Below, one piece after another: positions 35,717 to 43,863 of a DNA stretch of 64,000 nucleotides. Location of the stretch: NCBI RefSeq assembly GCF_003606265.1, contig NZ_CP023671.1, forward strand, positions 3,162,001 to 3,226,000. The letters are read 5' to 3'. The notes below the pieces were generated by a model. The model was not told the DNA's origin. It did not search any database and saw only the letters and a list, made by a program, of their open reading frames with translations. A program made the translations under genes and the position numbers. Each line of letters opens with the position of its first letter. The stretch's first letter is position 1. The DNA comes from Clostridium septicum. GTDB lineage: Bacteria > Bacillota > Clostridia > Clostridiales > Clostridiaceae.

Positions 35717-36730
35717 TTAAGATGCTGAAAACCAAGAGTTTTTAGCAAAGCTATCGCTGGCGAAGCCGGCAACTTCTGCTGGAGTACAGTTATTTAATGA
35801 TCCATGTGGTCTAATAAAGTTATAGTGAAAGATAAATAAATATATAAGGTTATTAGCTTTTTGAAAAGAGTTGAATCCTTTCTTGGTTTTATACCAGGTT
35901 TTAAATGTTTTATTAAATGATTCAATTAAATTATTATTTGTATCACTAGACATTGGAGCTACAGGAATATGAGTTGTATTGGGCAATAGCGTAGCCACGG
36001 CTTCATTATATGAAGGTAATCTATCAGTTATAAAATTAGCTGGTTCACCAATTTTTTTAGCTTCATTTACCAATGTGTATGCTGAATCAGAACTTCTAGA
36101 TTTAGTTAAATGAAATGCTAAAATAAATCTAGTTTCTGAATCAATAGCTAACCAAAGGTAGTATCTTTCACCATTAATAAATACTACTGTTTCATTAGCG
36201 TGCCAATCGTCAGATTGTAAGTTTAAACTAGCTTTAAATTTATCAGCCTTTTGTTTAAAGAAAGGTGCAAATTTATTAGTCCAACTTGCTATAGTAACAT
36301 GGGATACCTTAATACCAGCGTTAATCATCAAGAATTGAGAAATGGCTCTTGTTGATGAATTATTTAAAAAATATAGTGTTAATGCAGTTAGTATTACATG
36401 TAGCGGAAAACGCATTCCTTTCATTGAAAGGGAACCACTAACTAATTCACTAGAAGCTGTATCAATATTGGTGGTGTGATGTTTTACTATTATGTGATTA
36501 CACTTCTTGTTATTGCACTTATAGCGATTGTAATGTTTATATGCATGATGTAAGTAAGTTCCCTTACCGCATTTAGGATTATTTAGTTTAGTACGTCCGT
36601 CACCGTCGACTAGGACGAATTGACGCTTACACTGCTTACATTGATACTTTTGTTTAGCCTGCTTATTCATACCAAACTTATATAGTTTATCAGAATTACA
36701 GCGTGGGCATTTTATATTAGTTTTGCTCAT
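35717..36730 (-). CDS. DDE transposase with N-terminal zinc ribbon (IS6-like)
   Basis: The 337-residue protein starts with a zinc ribbon (CPRCNSDKLYKFG then YQCKQCKRQF), a second CNNKKC element, a helix-turn-helix region (RAISQFLMINAGIKVSHVTI), and a DDE catalytic domain with DDWHANETVV, FITDRLPSYNEAV and NNLIESFNKTFK carrying the acidic residues. The end NFIRPHGSLNNCTPAEVAGF is typical of IS6/IS240-like enzymes. The start at 36730 follows AAGGAGAG; the frame is open 28 codons further up but lacks a site. Intact and probably active. Confidence 0.88.
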   Translation of the reverse strand: MSKTNIKCPRCNSDKLYKFGMNKQAKQKYQCKQCKRQFVLVDGDGRTKLNNPKCGKGTYLHHAYKHYNRYKCNNKKCNHIIVKHHTTNIDTASSELVSGSLSMKGMRFPLHVILTALTLYFLNNSSTRAISQFLMINAGIKVSHVTIASWTNKFAPFFKQKADKFKASLNLQSDDWHANETVVFINGERYYLWLAIDSETRFILAFHLTKSRSSDSAYTLVNEAKKIGEPANFITDRLPSYNEAVATLLPNTTHIPVAPMSSDTNNNLIESFNKTFKTWYKTKKGFNSFQKANNLIYLFIFHYNFIRPHGSLNNCTPAEVAGFASDSFAKNSWFSAS

Positions 36731-36789
36731 TGTTCTTCTCTCCTTTTCGAAGGGGGTATTATTTAGTTTTGCAAACCTATTGTATTTCC

Positions 36790-36819
36790 TTGGGTTGAGA
36801 AGAGCAATGTTCATATAAC
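36790..36819 (+). promoter_or_regulatory. Possible outward promoter at the IS right end toward ackA
   Basis: TTGGGT (36790-36795), an 18-bp spacer and TATAAC (36814-36819) point at ackA, whose start codon is 36 bp further on. The -35 match is modest; this is a candidate only. Confidence 0.35.
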
Positions 36820-36838
36820 TTAACAGATCGAAAGTATA
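36810..36838. repeat. IS6-like element right end: inverted repeat and target duplication
   Basis: TTCATATAACTTAACAGAT (36810-36828) complements the left end with one gap, followed by TCG and the second AAAGTATA copy (36831-36838, the first two bases of the spacer belonging to the element). Confidence 0.85.
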
Positions 36839-36854
36839 TTAAAGGAGAAAAGAT

Positions 36855-38048
36855 ATGAAAGTTTTAGTAATTAATTGTGGAAGTTCATCTTTAAAGTATC
36901 AATTAATCGATATGGCTACAGAAGAAGCTATGGTTCAAGGATTAGTTGAAAGAATAGGTATTGAAGGATCAGTATTAGTTCAAAAAGTTGAGGGTAGAGA
37001 TAAGTATATAATTAATACTGAAATAAAGGATCATAAAGCTGCTATAAAATTAGTTTTAGGAGCAATAATAGATAAAGAACATGGTGTAATTAAATCAATG
37101 GAAGAAATTACAGCAGTAGGTCATAGAGTTGTTCATGGTGGTGAAAAATACTCAGAATCAGTAATTATAACAGATAAAGTTTTAGAATCAATTAGAGAAT
37201 GTATAGCACTTGCACCACTACACAATCCACCAAATATAATAGGAATAGAAGCTTGTATGGAATTAATGCCAAATACTCCAATGGTAGTAGTGTTTGATAC
37301 AGCATTCCACCAAACAATGCCAAAGGAAGCTTATATATGCCCAGTACCATATGAGCTATACGAAAAGTATGGAATAAGAAAATATGGTTTCCATGGAACA
37401 TCTCATAAGTATGTTGCAAATAAAGCAGCAGAAGTTATGGGAAAAGATATTAAAGATTTAAAAATTATAACTTGTCATTTAGGAAATGGATGTTCAATAA
37501 CAGCAGTTAAAGGTGGAAAATCAGTAGACACATCAATGGGCTTTACACCACTTGCTGGAGTTATGATGGGAACAAGATCAGGAAATATAGATCCATCAGT
37601 TATAGGTTTCTTAGTTAAAGAACAAGGCTATACTATGAAAGAAATAGATGAGTTATTAAACAAAAAATCAGGAATTTTAGGTGTATCAGGAATATCTTCA
37701 GATTTTAGAGACGTAAGAGAAGCATATACAGAGGGAAATGAAAGAGCTAAATTAGCTTTAGACATATTCCACTATAAGATAAGATCACAAATTGCAGCTT
37801 ATGCTGGTATAATGGGTGGTGTAGATGCTATAGTATTTACTGCTGGTATAGGAGAAAATTCATCTTTAACTAGAAAGGAAAGCTTGAAAGGTTTAGAATT
37901 CTTAGGCTTTACTATAAATGAAGAAAAGAATGAAGTAAGAGCTGATGTTCAAGAAATTTCAGATGAAGGTTCAAAAGTTAAAGTATATGAAATAGCAACT
38001 AACGAAGAGTTAATGATTGCAAGAGATACTAAAGAATTATTAAAGTAA
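36855..38048 (+). CDS. ackA: Acetate kinase
   Basis: The 397-residue enzyme matches acetate kinase from [20 protein letters not shown], including [14 protein letters not shown], the phosphate-binding [22 protein letters not shown] block and [10 protein letters not shown] near the end. It makes ATP from acetyl phosphate at the end of fermentation. In most clostridia pta lies directly upstream in the same operon; here the gene upstream is unrelated and an IS6-like element lies 24 bp before the ATG, so its promoter arrangement has been altered. AAAGGAG is retained. A terminator follows. Confidence 0.97.
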   Translation: MKVLVINCGSSSLKYQLIDMATEEAMVQGLVERIGIEGSVLVQKVEGRDKYIINTEIKDHKAAIKLVLGAIIDKEHGVIKSMEEITAVGHRVVHGGEKYSESVIITDKVLESIRECIALAPLHNPPNIIGIEACMELMPNTPMVVVFDTAFHQTMPKEAYICPVPYELYEKYGIRKYGFHGTSHKYVANKAAEVMGKDIKDLKIITCHLGNGCSITAVKGGKSVDTSMGFTPLAGVMMGTRSGNIDPSVIGFLVKEQGYTMKEIDELLNKKSGILGVSGISSDFRDVREAYTEGNERAKLALDIFHYKIRSQIAAYAGIMGGVDAIVFTAGIGENSSLTRKESLKGLEFLGFTINEEKNEVRADVQEISDEGSKVKVYEIATNEELMIARDTKELLK

Positions 38049-38056
38049 TTTATTTC

Positions 38057-38085
38057 AAAAGCTAACATTTTATGTTAGCTTTTTT
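38057..38085 (+). terminator. Terminator after ackA
   Basis: A perfect 11-bp stem AAAAGCTAACA (38057-38067) with TGTTAGCTTTT (38073-38083) and a T-run. Confidence 0.93.
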
Positions 38086-38092
38086 ATTTATC

Positions 38093-38124
38093 TAAGAATT
38101 TTGATAAAAGTGTTAAGAATTTTG
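38093..38124 (+). promoter_or_regulatory. Paired direct repeats, probable YesN-type activator site
   Basis: TAAGAATTTTG occurs twice, at 38093-38103 and 38114-38124, exactly 21 bp apart, with a similar ATA after each. The second copy ends two bases before the weak -35 region of the mglB promoter. Two tandem sites two helical turns apart are typical for AraC-family activators, such as the response regulator encoded at 42243. Confidence 0.7.
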
Positions 38125-38126
38125 TA

Positions 38127-38174
38127 TAGATATTAGTGTGAAAAATTACTATAATTTAATTGTAAACGATAACT
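38127..38174 (+). promoter_or_regulatory. mglB promoter with cre-like site
   Basis: A perfect -10 TATAAT (38150-38155) is preceded, 17 bp up, by a poor -35 TAGATA (38127-38132), as for activated promoters. TGTAAACGATAACT (38161-38174) matches the catabolite-responsive element consensus at all but its last base and covers the predicted start of transcription, suggesting CcpA repression. Confidence 0.7.
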
Positions 38175-38208
38175 TGAAACTATGTTTATTATAAAAGGGA
38201 GGATTAAA

Positions 38209-39255
38209 ATGAAAAAGATAAAAAAATTATTAGTAATGGTTATGGCTACTGTTATGGTGGCAACTTCATTAACTGCATGTGGTTCTAAGAAAGATGGTGG
38301 TGGGGAAACAGCATCAGGAGATAAAGTTAAAGTAGGTGTATGTTTATACAAATTTGATGATACTTATATTTCTACTGTAAGACAGAGCTTAGAGGAAATT
38401 CAAAAGGAAAATAAAGACAAAGTTGAATTTACTTTCTATGATGGAAAAGGTGACCAAGCTACTCAAAATGATAGTATAGATACATTACTTCAAAAGGATG
38501 TAGACCTTTTATTAGTAAACCTAGTTGATACAGGAGCAGCTCAAACAGTTGTTGATAAGATTAAAAAATCTGATGTACCTGTAGTTTTATTTAATAGAGA
38601 ACCAAGTACAACAGATGCTATAAAATCTTATGAAAAATCTGTATTTGTAGGAACAAATGCAAAAGAAGCTGGTGAATTACAAGGAAAAATTCTTGCAGAT
38701 TTATGGGAAAAGGATTCAAAAGCTATTGATAAAAATGGTGATGGAGTAATGCAATATGTAATGTTACAAGGAGAACCAGATAATCCAGAAGCAGTTGCAA
38801 GAACTAAATTCTCAGTTTCAACTATAAATGATAAAGGAATTAAAACAGATGAACTCGCTCAACAAGTTTGTAACTGGGATCAAGCTTTAGCTCAAAATGC
38901 TATGGAAGCATGGTTTGCAAAACATGGAGATAAGATAGAAGTAGTAATTGCAAATAATGATGGTATGGCTCAAGGTGCTATTGCAGCCTTACAAGCTCAA
39001 GGTTATAACAATGGAGATCCAGCAAAGACAATTCCAGTTGTTGGAGTTGATGCAACAGCAGCAGCACAAGATTTAATAGCTAAAGGTCAAATGACAGGAT
39101 CAGTTCTTCAAGATGCTCCAGCTATGGCTAAAGCACTTTACGAATCAGGAATGAATTTAGTAGGTGGTAAGAAAGCTAATGAAGGAACAGAATATAAATT
39201 TGATGACACTGGAGTATCAATTCGTATTCCATACCAAGAATATATTAAGAAATAA
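38209..39255 (+). CDS. mglB: Galactose/glucose-binding lipoprotein MglB
   Basis: The 348-residue precursor has a lipoprotein signal peptide ending in the lipobox SLTAC with C24 as the modified residue. The mature part is a type I periplasmic-binding fold: KVGVCLYKFDDTYIS at the start, DKNGDGVMQYVMLQGE matching the calcium-binding loop of the galactose/glucose-binding protein, and VVIANNDGMAQGAIAAL. It delivers galactose, methyl-galactoside or glucose to MglAC. ATG at 38209 follows GGGAGG. A stable hairpin separates it from mglA. Confidence 0.93.
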   Translation: MKKIKKLLVMVMATVMVATSLTACGSKKDGGGETASGDKVKVGVCLYKFDDTYISTVRQSLEEIQKENKDKVEFTFYDGKGDQATQNDSIDTLLQKDVDLLLVNLVDTGAAQTVVDKIKKSDVPVVLFNREPSTTDAIKSYEKSVFVGTNAKEAGELQGKILADLWEKDSKAIDKNGDGVMQYVMLQGEPDNPEAVARTKFSVSTINDKGIKTDELAQQVCNWDQALAQNAMEAWFAKHGDKIEVVIANNDGMAQGAIAALQAQGYNNGDPAKTIPVVGVDATAAAQDLIAKGQMTGSVLQDAPAMAKALYESGMNLVGGKKANEGTEYKFDDTGVSIRIPYQEYIKK

Positions 39256-39262
39256 TTAATTT

Positions 39263-39296
39263 AACTGCATAGCAATTTAGGTATTGCTATGCAGTT
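39263..39296 (+). promoter_or_regulatory. mglB-mglA intergenic hairpin
   Basis: A perfect 14-bp stem (39263-39276 with 39283-39296) and 6-nt loop without a T-run. It probably protects the mglB 3' end or partly attenuates transcription, giving more binding protein than ATPase. Confidence 0.75.
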
Positions 39297-39328
39297 TATA
39301 AATAAATAGAAAAGTGGTGAAAGAAGCT

Positions 39329-40828
39329 ATGGGAGACTCAAAATACGTTCTTGAAATGATTGATATATGTAAAAACTTCCCAGGGGTTAAGGCTTTAGAT
39401 GGAGCTAAATTAAAAGTAAGACCAGGAACAGTACATGCTCTTATGGGTGAAAATGGAGCTGGAAAATCAACTCTAATGAAGTGTTTATTTGGAGTTTATA
39501 TTGAAGATAGTGGTGATATTTTTATTGAAGGTAAAAAAATAAATTTTTCTAATCCAAAGCAAGCTATGGAAAATGGAGTGGCTATGGTACATCAAGAGTT
39601 AAATCAGGTTCTCCAAAGAGATGTTATGGATAATATATGGCTTGGAAGGTATCCAGGAAATGCTGGAATAGTTAATTCGAAAAAAATGTTTGACGAAACT
39701 AAAAAGGTTTTTGATGAATTAGAGATAGATGTAAATCCAAAGATAAAGATGGCAAAATTATCTGTTTCACAAAGACAAATGGTAGAAATAGCAAAGGCAG
39801 TATCTTATAATGCTAAAATATTAGTACTTGATGAACCAACATCATCATTAACTCAAGAAGAGGTTACACATCTTTTTAAAATAATAAATAAACTTAGAGA
39901 TAGGGGCTGTGGAATAATCTATATATCTCATAAGATGGAAGAAATACTTCAAATATCTGATGACGTTACAATAATGCGTGATGGTAAGTGGATAGATACT
40001 ATAGAGGCTAAAAATCTTACAACAGATAAGATTATAAAACTTATGGTTGGACGTGATTTAACAAATCGTTTTCCACCAAAGACAAATAAGCCAGATGATG
40101 TAATATTAAAGGTTAATAATTTAACTGGAACATATCAACCTTCTATTCAAAACGTTTCTTTTGAACTTAGAAAGGGAGAAATTTTAGGTGTGGCAGGTCT
40201 TGTTGGTTCTAAGAGAACAGAACTTTTAGAAACTATATTTGGTATAGCGCATCATAGCGAAGGTGAAATTTATTTACATGGTAAATTAGTTGAAAATACT
40301 ACTTCACAGAAAGCCATAAAAAATGGATTTGCCTTATTAACAGAAGAGCGTAGAGCAACAGGAATATTTGGTCAATTATCAATAAAGTTTAACACAATTA
40401 TTGCTAACATAGATGGGTATAGTAAGTTTGGGGTGTTAAACAATAAGAAAATGACAGAGGATACTAAATGGACTATAGATAGTATGAAAGTTAAAACCCC
40501 AAGTCAAAAAACAGCAATAAGAACTTTATCAGGGGGAAATCAACAAAAAGTTATTATAGGAAGATGGCTATTAACTAATCCTGAAATTCTTTTACTTGAT
40601 GAGCCAACAAGAGGAATAGATGTTGGAGCAAAATATGAAATATATCAATTAATAATTGATTTAGCTAAAAAGGGTAAAGGTGTTATTGTTGTATCATCTG
40701 AAATGCCAGAGCTATTAGGAATTTGTGATAGAATACTTGTTATGTCTAATGGAAGAGTAGCAGGTTGTGAAAATACAGATGAATTATCACAAGAAGATAT
40801 TATGACTATGGCAGCAAAATATATTTAG
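39329..40828 (+). CDS. mglA: Galactose/methyl-galactoside ABC transporter ATP-binding protein MglA
   Basis: The roughly 499-residue protein contains two tandem ABC domains, as in sugar importers of the CUT2 class. The first has Walker [10 protein letters not shown] near residue 40, signature LSVSQRQ and Walker [12 protein letters not shown]. The second has a degenerate Walker A (GLVGSKRTE) but keeps LSGGNQQKV and [11 protein letters not shown]. This asymmetry is normal for MglA and RbsA. ATG at 39329 follows GGTGA; frame extends to 39314 without a better site. Confidence 0.93.
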   Translation: MGDSKYVLEMIDICKNFPGVKALDGAKLKVRPGTVHALMGENGAGKSTLMKCLFGVYIEDSGDIFIEGKKINFSNPKQAMENGVAMVHQELNQVLQRDVMDNIWLGRYPGNAGIVNSKKMFDETKKVFDELEIDVNPKIKMAKLSVSQRQMVEIAKAVSYNAKILVLDEPTSSLTQEEVTHLFKIINKLRDRGCGIIYISHKMEEILQISDDVTIMRDGKWIDTIEAKNLTTDKIIKLMVGRDLTNRFPPKTNKPDDVILKVNNLTGTYQPSIQNVSFELRKGEILGVAGLVGSKRTELLETIFGIAHHSEGEIYLHGKLVENTTSQKAIKNGFALLTEERRATGIFGQLSIKFNTIIANIDGYSKFGVLNNKKMTEDTKWTIDSMKVKTPSQKTAIRTLSGGNQQKVIIGRWLLTNPEILLLDEPTRGIDVGAKYEIYQLIIDLAKKGKGVIVVSSEMPELLGICDRILVMSNGRVAGCENTDELSQEDIMTMAAKYI

Positions 40829-40843
40829 GGCGGGGTGTAATTT

Positions 40844-41866
40844 ATGGAAAATACCAAATTTGATAAGAAAAAATTAGAGAACTTTTTGTTAAACTATGCA
40901 TTATATATTGTTTTATTTATGATGATTATATTTTTTGTTTATAAGGAACCAGGATTCCTTTCATTAAAGAATTTTACAAATATACTAAGTCAAGCATCTA
41001 CTCGTGGTATATTGGCACTTGGAGTAGCAGGGCTTATTGTATTACAAGGAACTGACCTTTCAGCAGGACGTATTTTAGGTCTTACTGCAATAGTATCAGC
41101 TTCATTATTACAATCAACAACTTATGCGGCAAGAATGTATCCAGATCTTCCACAATTACCTTTAATACTTCCTCTTATAGCGGCTATTATTATAGGTGCA
41201 ATATTTGGTGCTATTAATGGGTTTGGAGTAGCTAAGCTAAAAGTTCATGCATTTATTATTACTTTAGGTACTCAGCTTATTGCATATGGAGCGTCATGTT
41301 TATACATAGATAGACCTCCTCTAGGAGCACAACCAGTTGCAAATCTTGATGCTCGTTATACAAATTTTGTAACAGGATCTTTAAATTTAGGTGCAGTAGA
41401 AATACCGTATTTAATTTTTTATCTTGCAATAGTAGCTTTAATTATGTGGTTTATATGGAACAAAACTAAGCTTGGTAAAAATATGTTTGCAATAGGTGGT
41501 AATCCGGAAGCAGCAGCAGTTTCAGGTGTAAATCTTGTGAAAAATATTATGATTATATTTGTTATTTCAGGTGTTCTTTATGGTCTTGCTGGTTTCCTAG
41601 AAGCTGCAAGAGCTGGTTCAACAACAACAGCTACAGGTTTTAACTATGAACTTGATGCAATTTCTGCTTGTGTTGTTGGTGGTGTATCATTTACAGGTGG
41701 TGTAGGAACAATTCCTGGAGTTTTAATTGGTACTGTTTTACTTCAAGTTATTAATTATGGATTAAACTTTATAGGGGTTAATGCATATTGGCAATATATA
41801 ATAAGAGGATTGATTATAATAGTTGCAGTATCTCTTGATGTAAGAAAGTATATAGCTAAAAAATAA
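40844..41866 (+). CDS. mglC: Galactose/methyl-galactoside ABC transporter permease MglC
   Basis: The 340-residue membrane protein has about ten hydrophobic segments and the CUT2 permease signatures GVAGLIVLQGTDLSAGRILG, FGAINGFGVAKLKVHAFI and GGVSFTGGVGTIPGVLIG. Two copies form the channel with MglA. The gene follows mglA by 15 bp and is followed by a short coding sequence for a single-span peptide. Confidence 0.93.
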   Translation: MENTKFDKKKLENFLLNYALYIVLFMMIIFFVYKEPGFLSLKNFTNILSQASTRGILALGVAGLIVLQGTDLSAGRILGLTAIVSASLLQSTTYAARMYPDLPQLPLILPLIAAIIIGAIFGAINGFGVAKLKVHAFIITLGTQLIAYGASCLYIDRPPLGAQPVANLDARYTNFVTGSLNLGAVEIPYLIFYLAIVALIMWFIWNKTKLGKNMFAIGGNPEAAAVSGVNLVKNIMIIFVISGVLYGLAGFLEAARAGSTTTATGFNYELDAISACVVGGVSFTGGVGTIPGVLIGTVLLQVINYGLNFIGVNAYWQYIIRGLIIIVAVSLDVRKYIAKK

Positions 41867-41885
41867 TTAATTTAGGAGAAACGTT

Positions 41886-42032
41886 ATGGATAATAACTGT
41901 GAAAATAAGAAAAAAACAGTTAGGGATACTTTGTATGGTCGTATAAATGTATCACTTAAAACTATGGATAATATAATTGCTGTATTATTAGTTGCATTAG
42001 TATTATCAATTATTTTTGGCGTTGTAATGTAA
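41886..42032 (+). CDS. 48-residue membrane peptide at the end of the mgl operon
   Basis: A short open frame beginning 19 bp after mglC is preceded by AGGAG at good spacing. It encodes MDNNCENKKKTVRDTLYGRI, a segment NVSLKTMDN, then one hydrophobic helix of about 20 residues ending GVVM. The charged N-terminal half would lie in the cytosol. The position suggests a small subunit or regulator of the Mgl importer. I recognise no named family. A terminator follows 21 bp later. Confidence 0.7.
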   Translation: MDNNCENKKKTVRDTLYGRINVSLKTMDNIIAVLLVALVLSIIFGVVM

Positions 42033-42053
42033 TAAATTTAAAATAGTTTAATG

Positions 42054-42091
42054 AAAATAGGTAATCTATTAAAATAGGTTACCTATTTTTT
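42054..42091 (+). terminator. Terminator of the mgl operon
   Basis: A 16-bp stem (42054-42069 with 42074-42089), one wobble, four-base loop, followed by T. Confidence 0.93.
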
Positions 42092-42242
42092 TATATAATA
42101 TTAATATATAGATAATAAACATTATAGAATTAATATGTTATAATAAGTTTGGAATAATCGTTTATTTTTACCAAAGATTTAAATAAATAACTTAAAAGAT
42201 ATTTATTAGTTATAGACTTGCTTTTATTTAGGAGGATTACAA

Positions 42243-43853
42243 ATGAGACTATATAAGGTAATGATTGTAGATGATGAAGAAGAAGTAAGAGTTGGAATTA
42301 TAAAAAAGATTAATTGGGAGGAAAATGGTTTTATTTTAGTAGGAGATGCTGAAAATGGTAATGATGCACTTGAAAAGGCAGAAAAGCTTCATCCAGACAT
42401 TATTATTACAGATATATCAATGCCTTTTATGGATGGTTTAGAGCTTGGAAAAAGGCTTTTAGAGATTATGCCATCAACTAAAATAATAATATTTTCGGGA
42501 GCTGATGATTTTGAATATGCACATAAAGCCATTAAAATAAACGTAATCGAATACATGCTAAAACCTGTAAATTCTATTGAATTAACAGAGGTTTTAAGAA
42601 AAGTAAAATCTAAATTAGATTTTGAATATAATGAGAAAAGAAATGTGGAGCTTTTAAAAAAGTATTATATTGAGAGTTTGCCTGTAATCAGAGAACAATT
42701 TTTAGTAGGAGTAATAGAGGGAAAAATAAGTAAAAAACAATGGCAAGAAGAACATATAAAGTTAGGTTTAGATTTTATAAAAAATAATATACTAGTTGCT
42801 CTTATTCATTTAGATGATATATCAAGTTTAAAAAATAGTGAAAATCCTTTAAAAGAAGAAAGAACACTGTTAAACTTATCAATTAAAAATTTTGTAGATG
42901 AAAATATGGGCAATTATTGTAAATACATAAGTTTTATTTACTCTGATATGGTAGTTATAATATCCAGTATTGATAAAAAGGAAGATGTTATTTCTGTTAT
43001 TAAAGGAGTAAATGAGGTTTGTACAGGATTTAAAAGAGTTATGGATATAATTATATCAGCAGGAATTGGTCATATATATAAGGATTTTTCTAAAATAAGA
43101 TTATCATATAAAAGTGCTAAAGATGCATTAGGATATAGATTAGTATTAGGAGCTGGAAAGGCTATATATATAGATGATGTGGAGCCAGATAATTCAATTC
43201 ATTTAGAGTTTGAAGAAGAAGAAGAAAGATTAATGTTAAATGCCATCAAAGTTTCTTCAGAAGAAGAAATTATAGAAATAATAGATTCAATATTCAAAAA
43301 AATAGAACAATCAGTATTACCAGTAAATGAATATAGAATCTATTTAATGGAAATTAGTATATCTTTATTAAAATTAGCACAAACTTATAAATTGAATATA
43401 AATGAGATATTTGGAGAGGATTTTAATTGTTATAGTTATCTAGAAACATTTACTTCTCTAGAAGAAATGAAGAAATGGTTTAAAAACACTGGTAAAAAAA
43501 TAAATAATTCTATAAAAAGTCAGCGTATAAATTCATCTAAGCTTCTTATTGAAGAAGCAAAAAGCTATATAAGTAAGAATTATAGTGACTGTGAATTATC
43601 AGTTGAAAAGTTATGCTCTAATTTACATGTTAGCCCAACATATTTTTCTACTATTTTTAAAAGAGAAATGGGTACGAGTTTTGTTAATTATCTTACATCA
43701 GTAAGATTAGAAGAAGCAATTAATCTTTTAAATACTACAGATGATAAAACTTATATAATTGCTACTAAAGTAGGATATTCTCAAGCAAATTATTTTAGTT
43801 ATGTATTTAAAAAAAGTTTTGGAGTATCGCCTTCAAAGTATAGAAAGAATTGA
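42243..43853 (+). CDS. Response regulator of the YesN/AraC type
   Basis: The 536-residue protein has an N-terminal receiver domain with acidic D10-D11 and phospho-acceptor D57 in IIITDISMPFMDG and the lysine of EYMLKPVNS, a long linker (about 130-420), and a C-terminal AraC-type DNA-binding domain with two helix-turn-helix units, CELSVEKLCSNLHVSPTYFS and IATKVGYSQANYFSYVFKK. It is followed directly by its kinase. Its likely target is the paired direct repeat ahead of mglB; binding elsewhere cannot be excluded. Confidence 0.92.
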   Translation: MRLYKVMIVDDEEEVRVGIIKKINWEENGFILVGDAENGNDALEKAEKLHPDIIITDISMPFMDGLELGKRLLEIMPSTKIIIFSGADDFEYAHKAIKINVIEYMLKPVNSIELTEVLRKVKSKLDFEYNEKRNVELLKKYYIESLPVIREQFLVGVIEGKISKKQWQEEHIKLGLDFIKNNILVALIHLDDISSLKNSENPLKEERTLLNLSIKNFVDENMGNYCKYISFIYSDMVVIISSIDKKEDVISVIKGVNEVCTGFKRVMDIIISAGIGHIYKDFSKIRLSYKSAKDALGYRLVLGAGKAIYIDDVEPDNSIHLEFEEEEERLMLNAIKVSSEEEIIEIIDSIFKKIEQSVLPVNEYRIYLMEISISLLKLAQTYKLNINEIFGEDFNCYSYLETFTSLEEMKKWFKNTGKKINNSIKSQRINSSKLLIEEAKSYISKNYSDCELSVEKLCSNLHVSPTYFSTIFKREMGTSFVNYLTSVRLEEAINLLNTTDDKTYIIATKVGYSQANYFSYVFKKSFGVSPSKYRKN

Positions 43854-43863
43854 GTGATTATTT

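Larger units (their letters stand above)
35566..36830 (-). mobile_element. Complete IS6-like insertion sequence (1265 bp)
   Basis: The element is flanked by a perfect 8-bp duplication AAAGTATA (35558-35565 and 36831-36838), the size IS6 elements make. Near both ends lies the inverted repeat ATCTGTTAAGTT-ATATGAA (35568-35587, with one extra G, and 36810-36828). It contains one intact DDE transposase gene on the reverse strand. It sits 24 bp upstream of ackA and separates that gene from its former upstream sequence. Confidence 0.9.
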
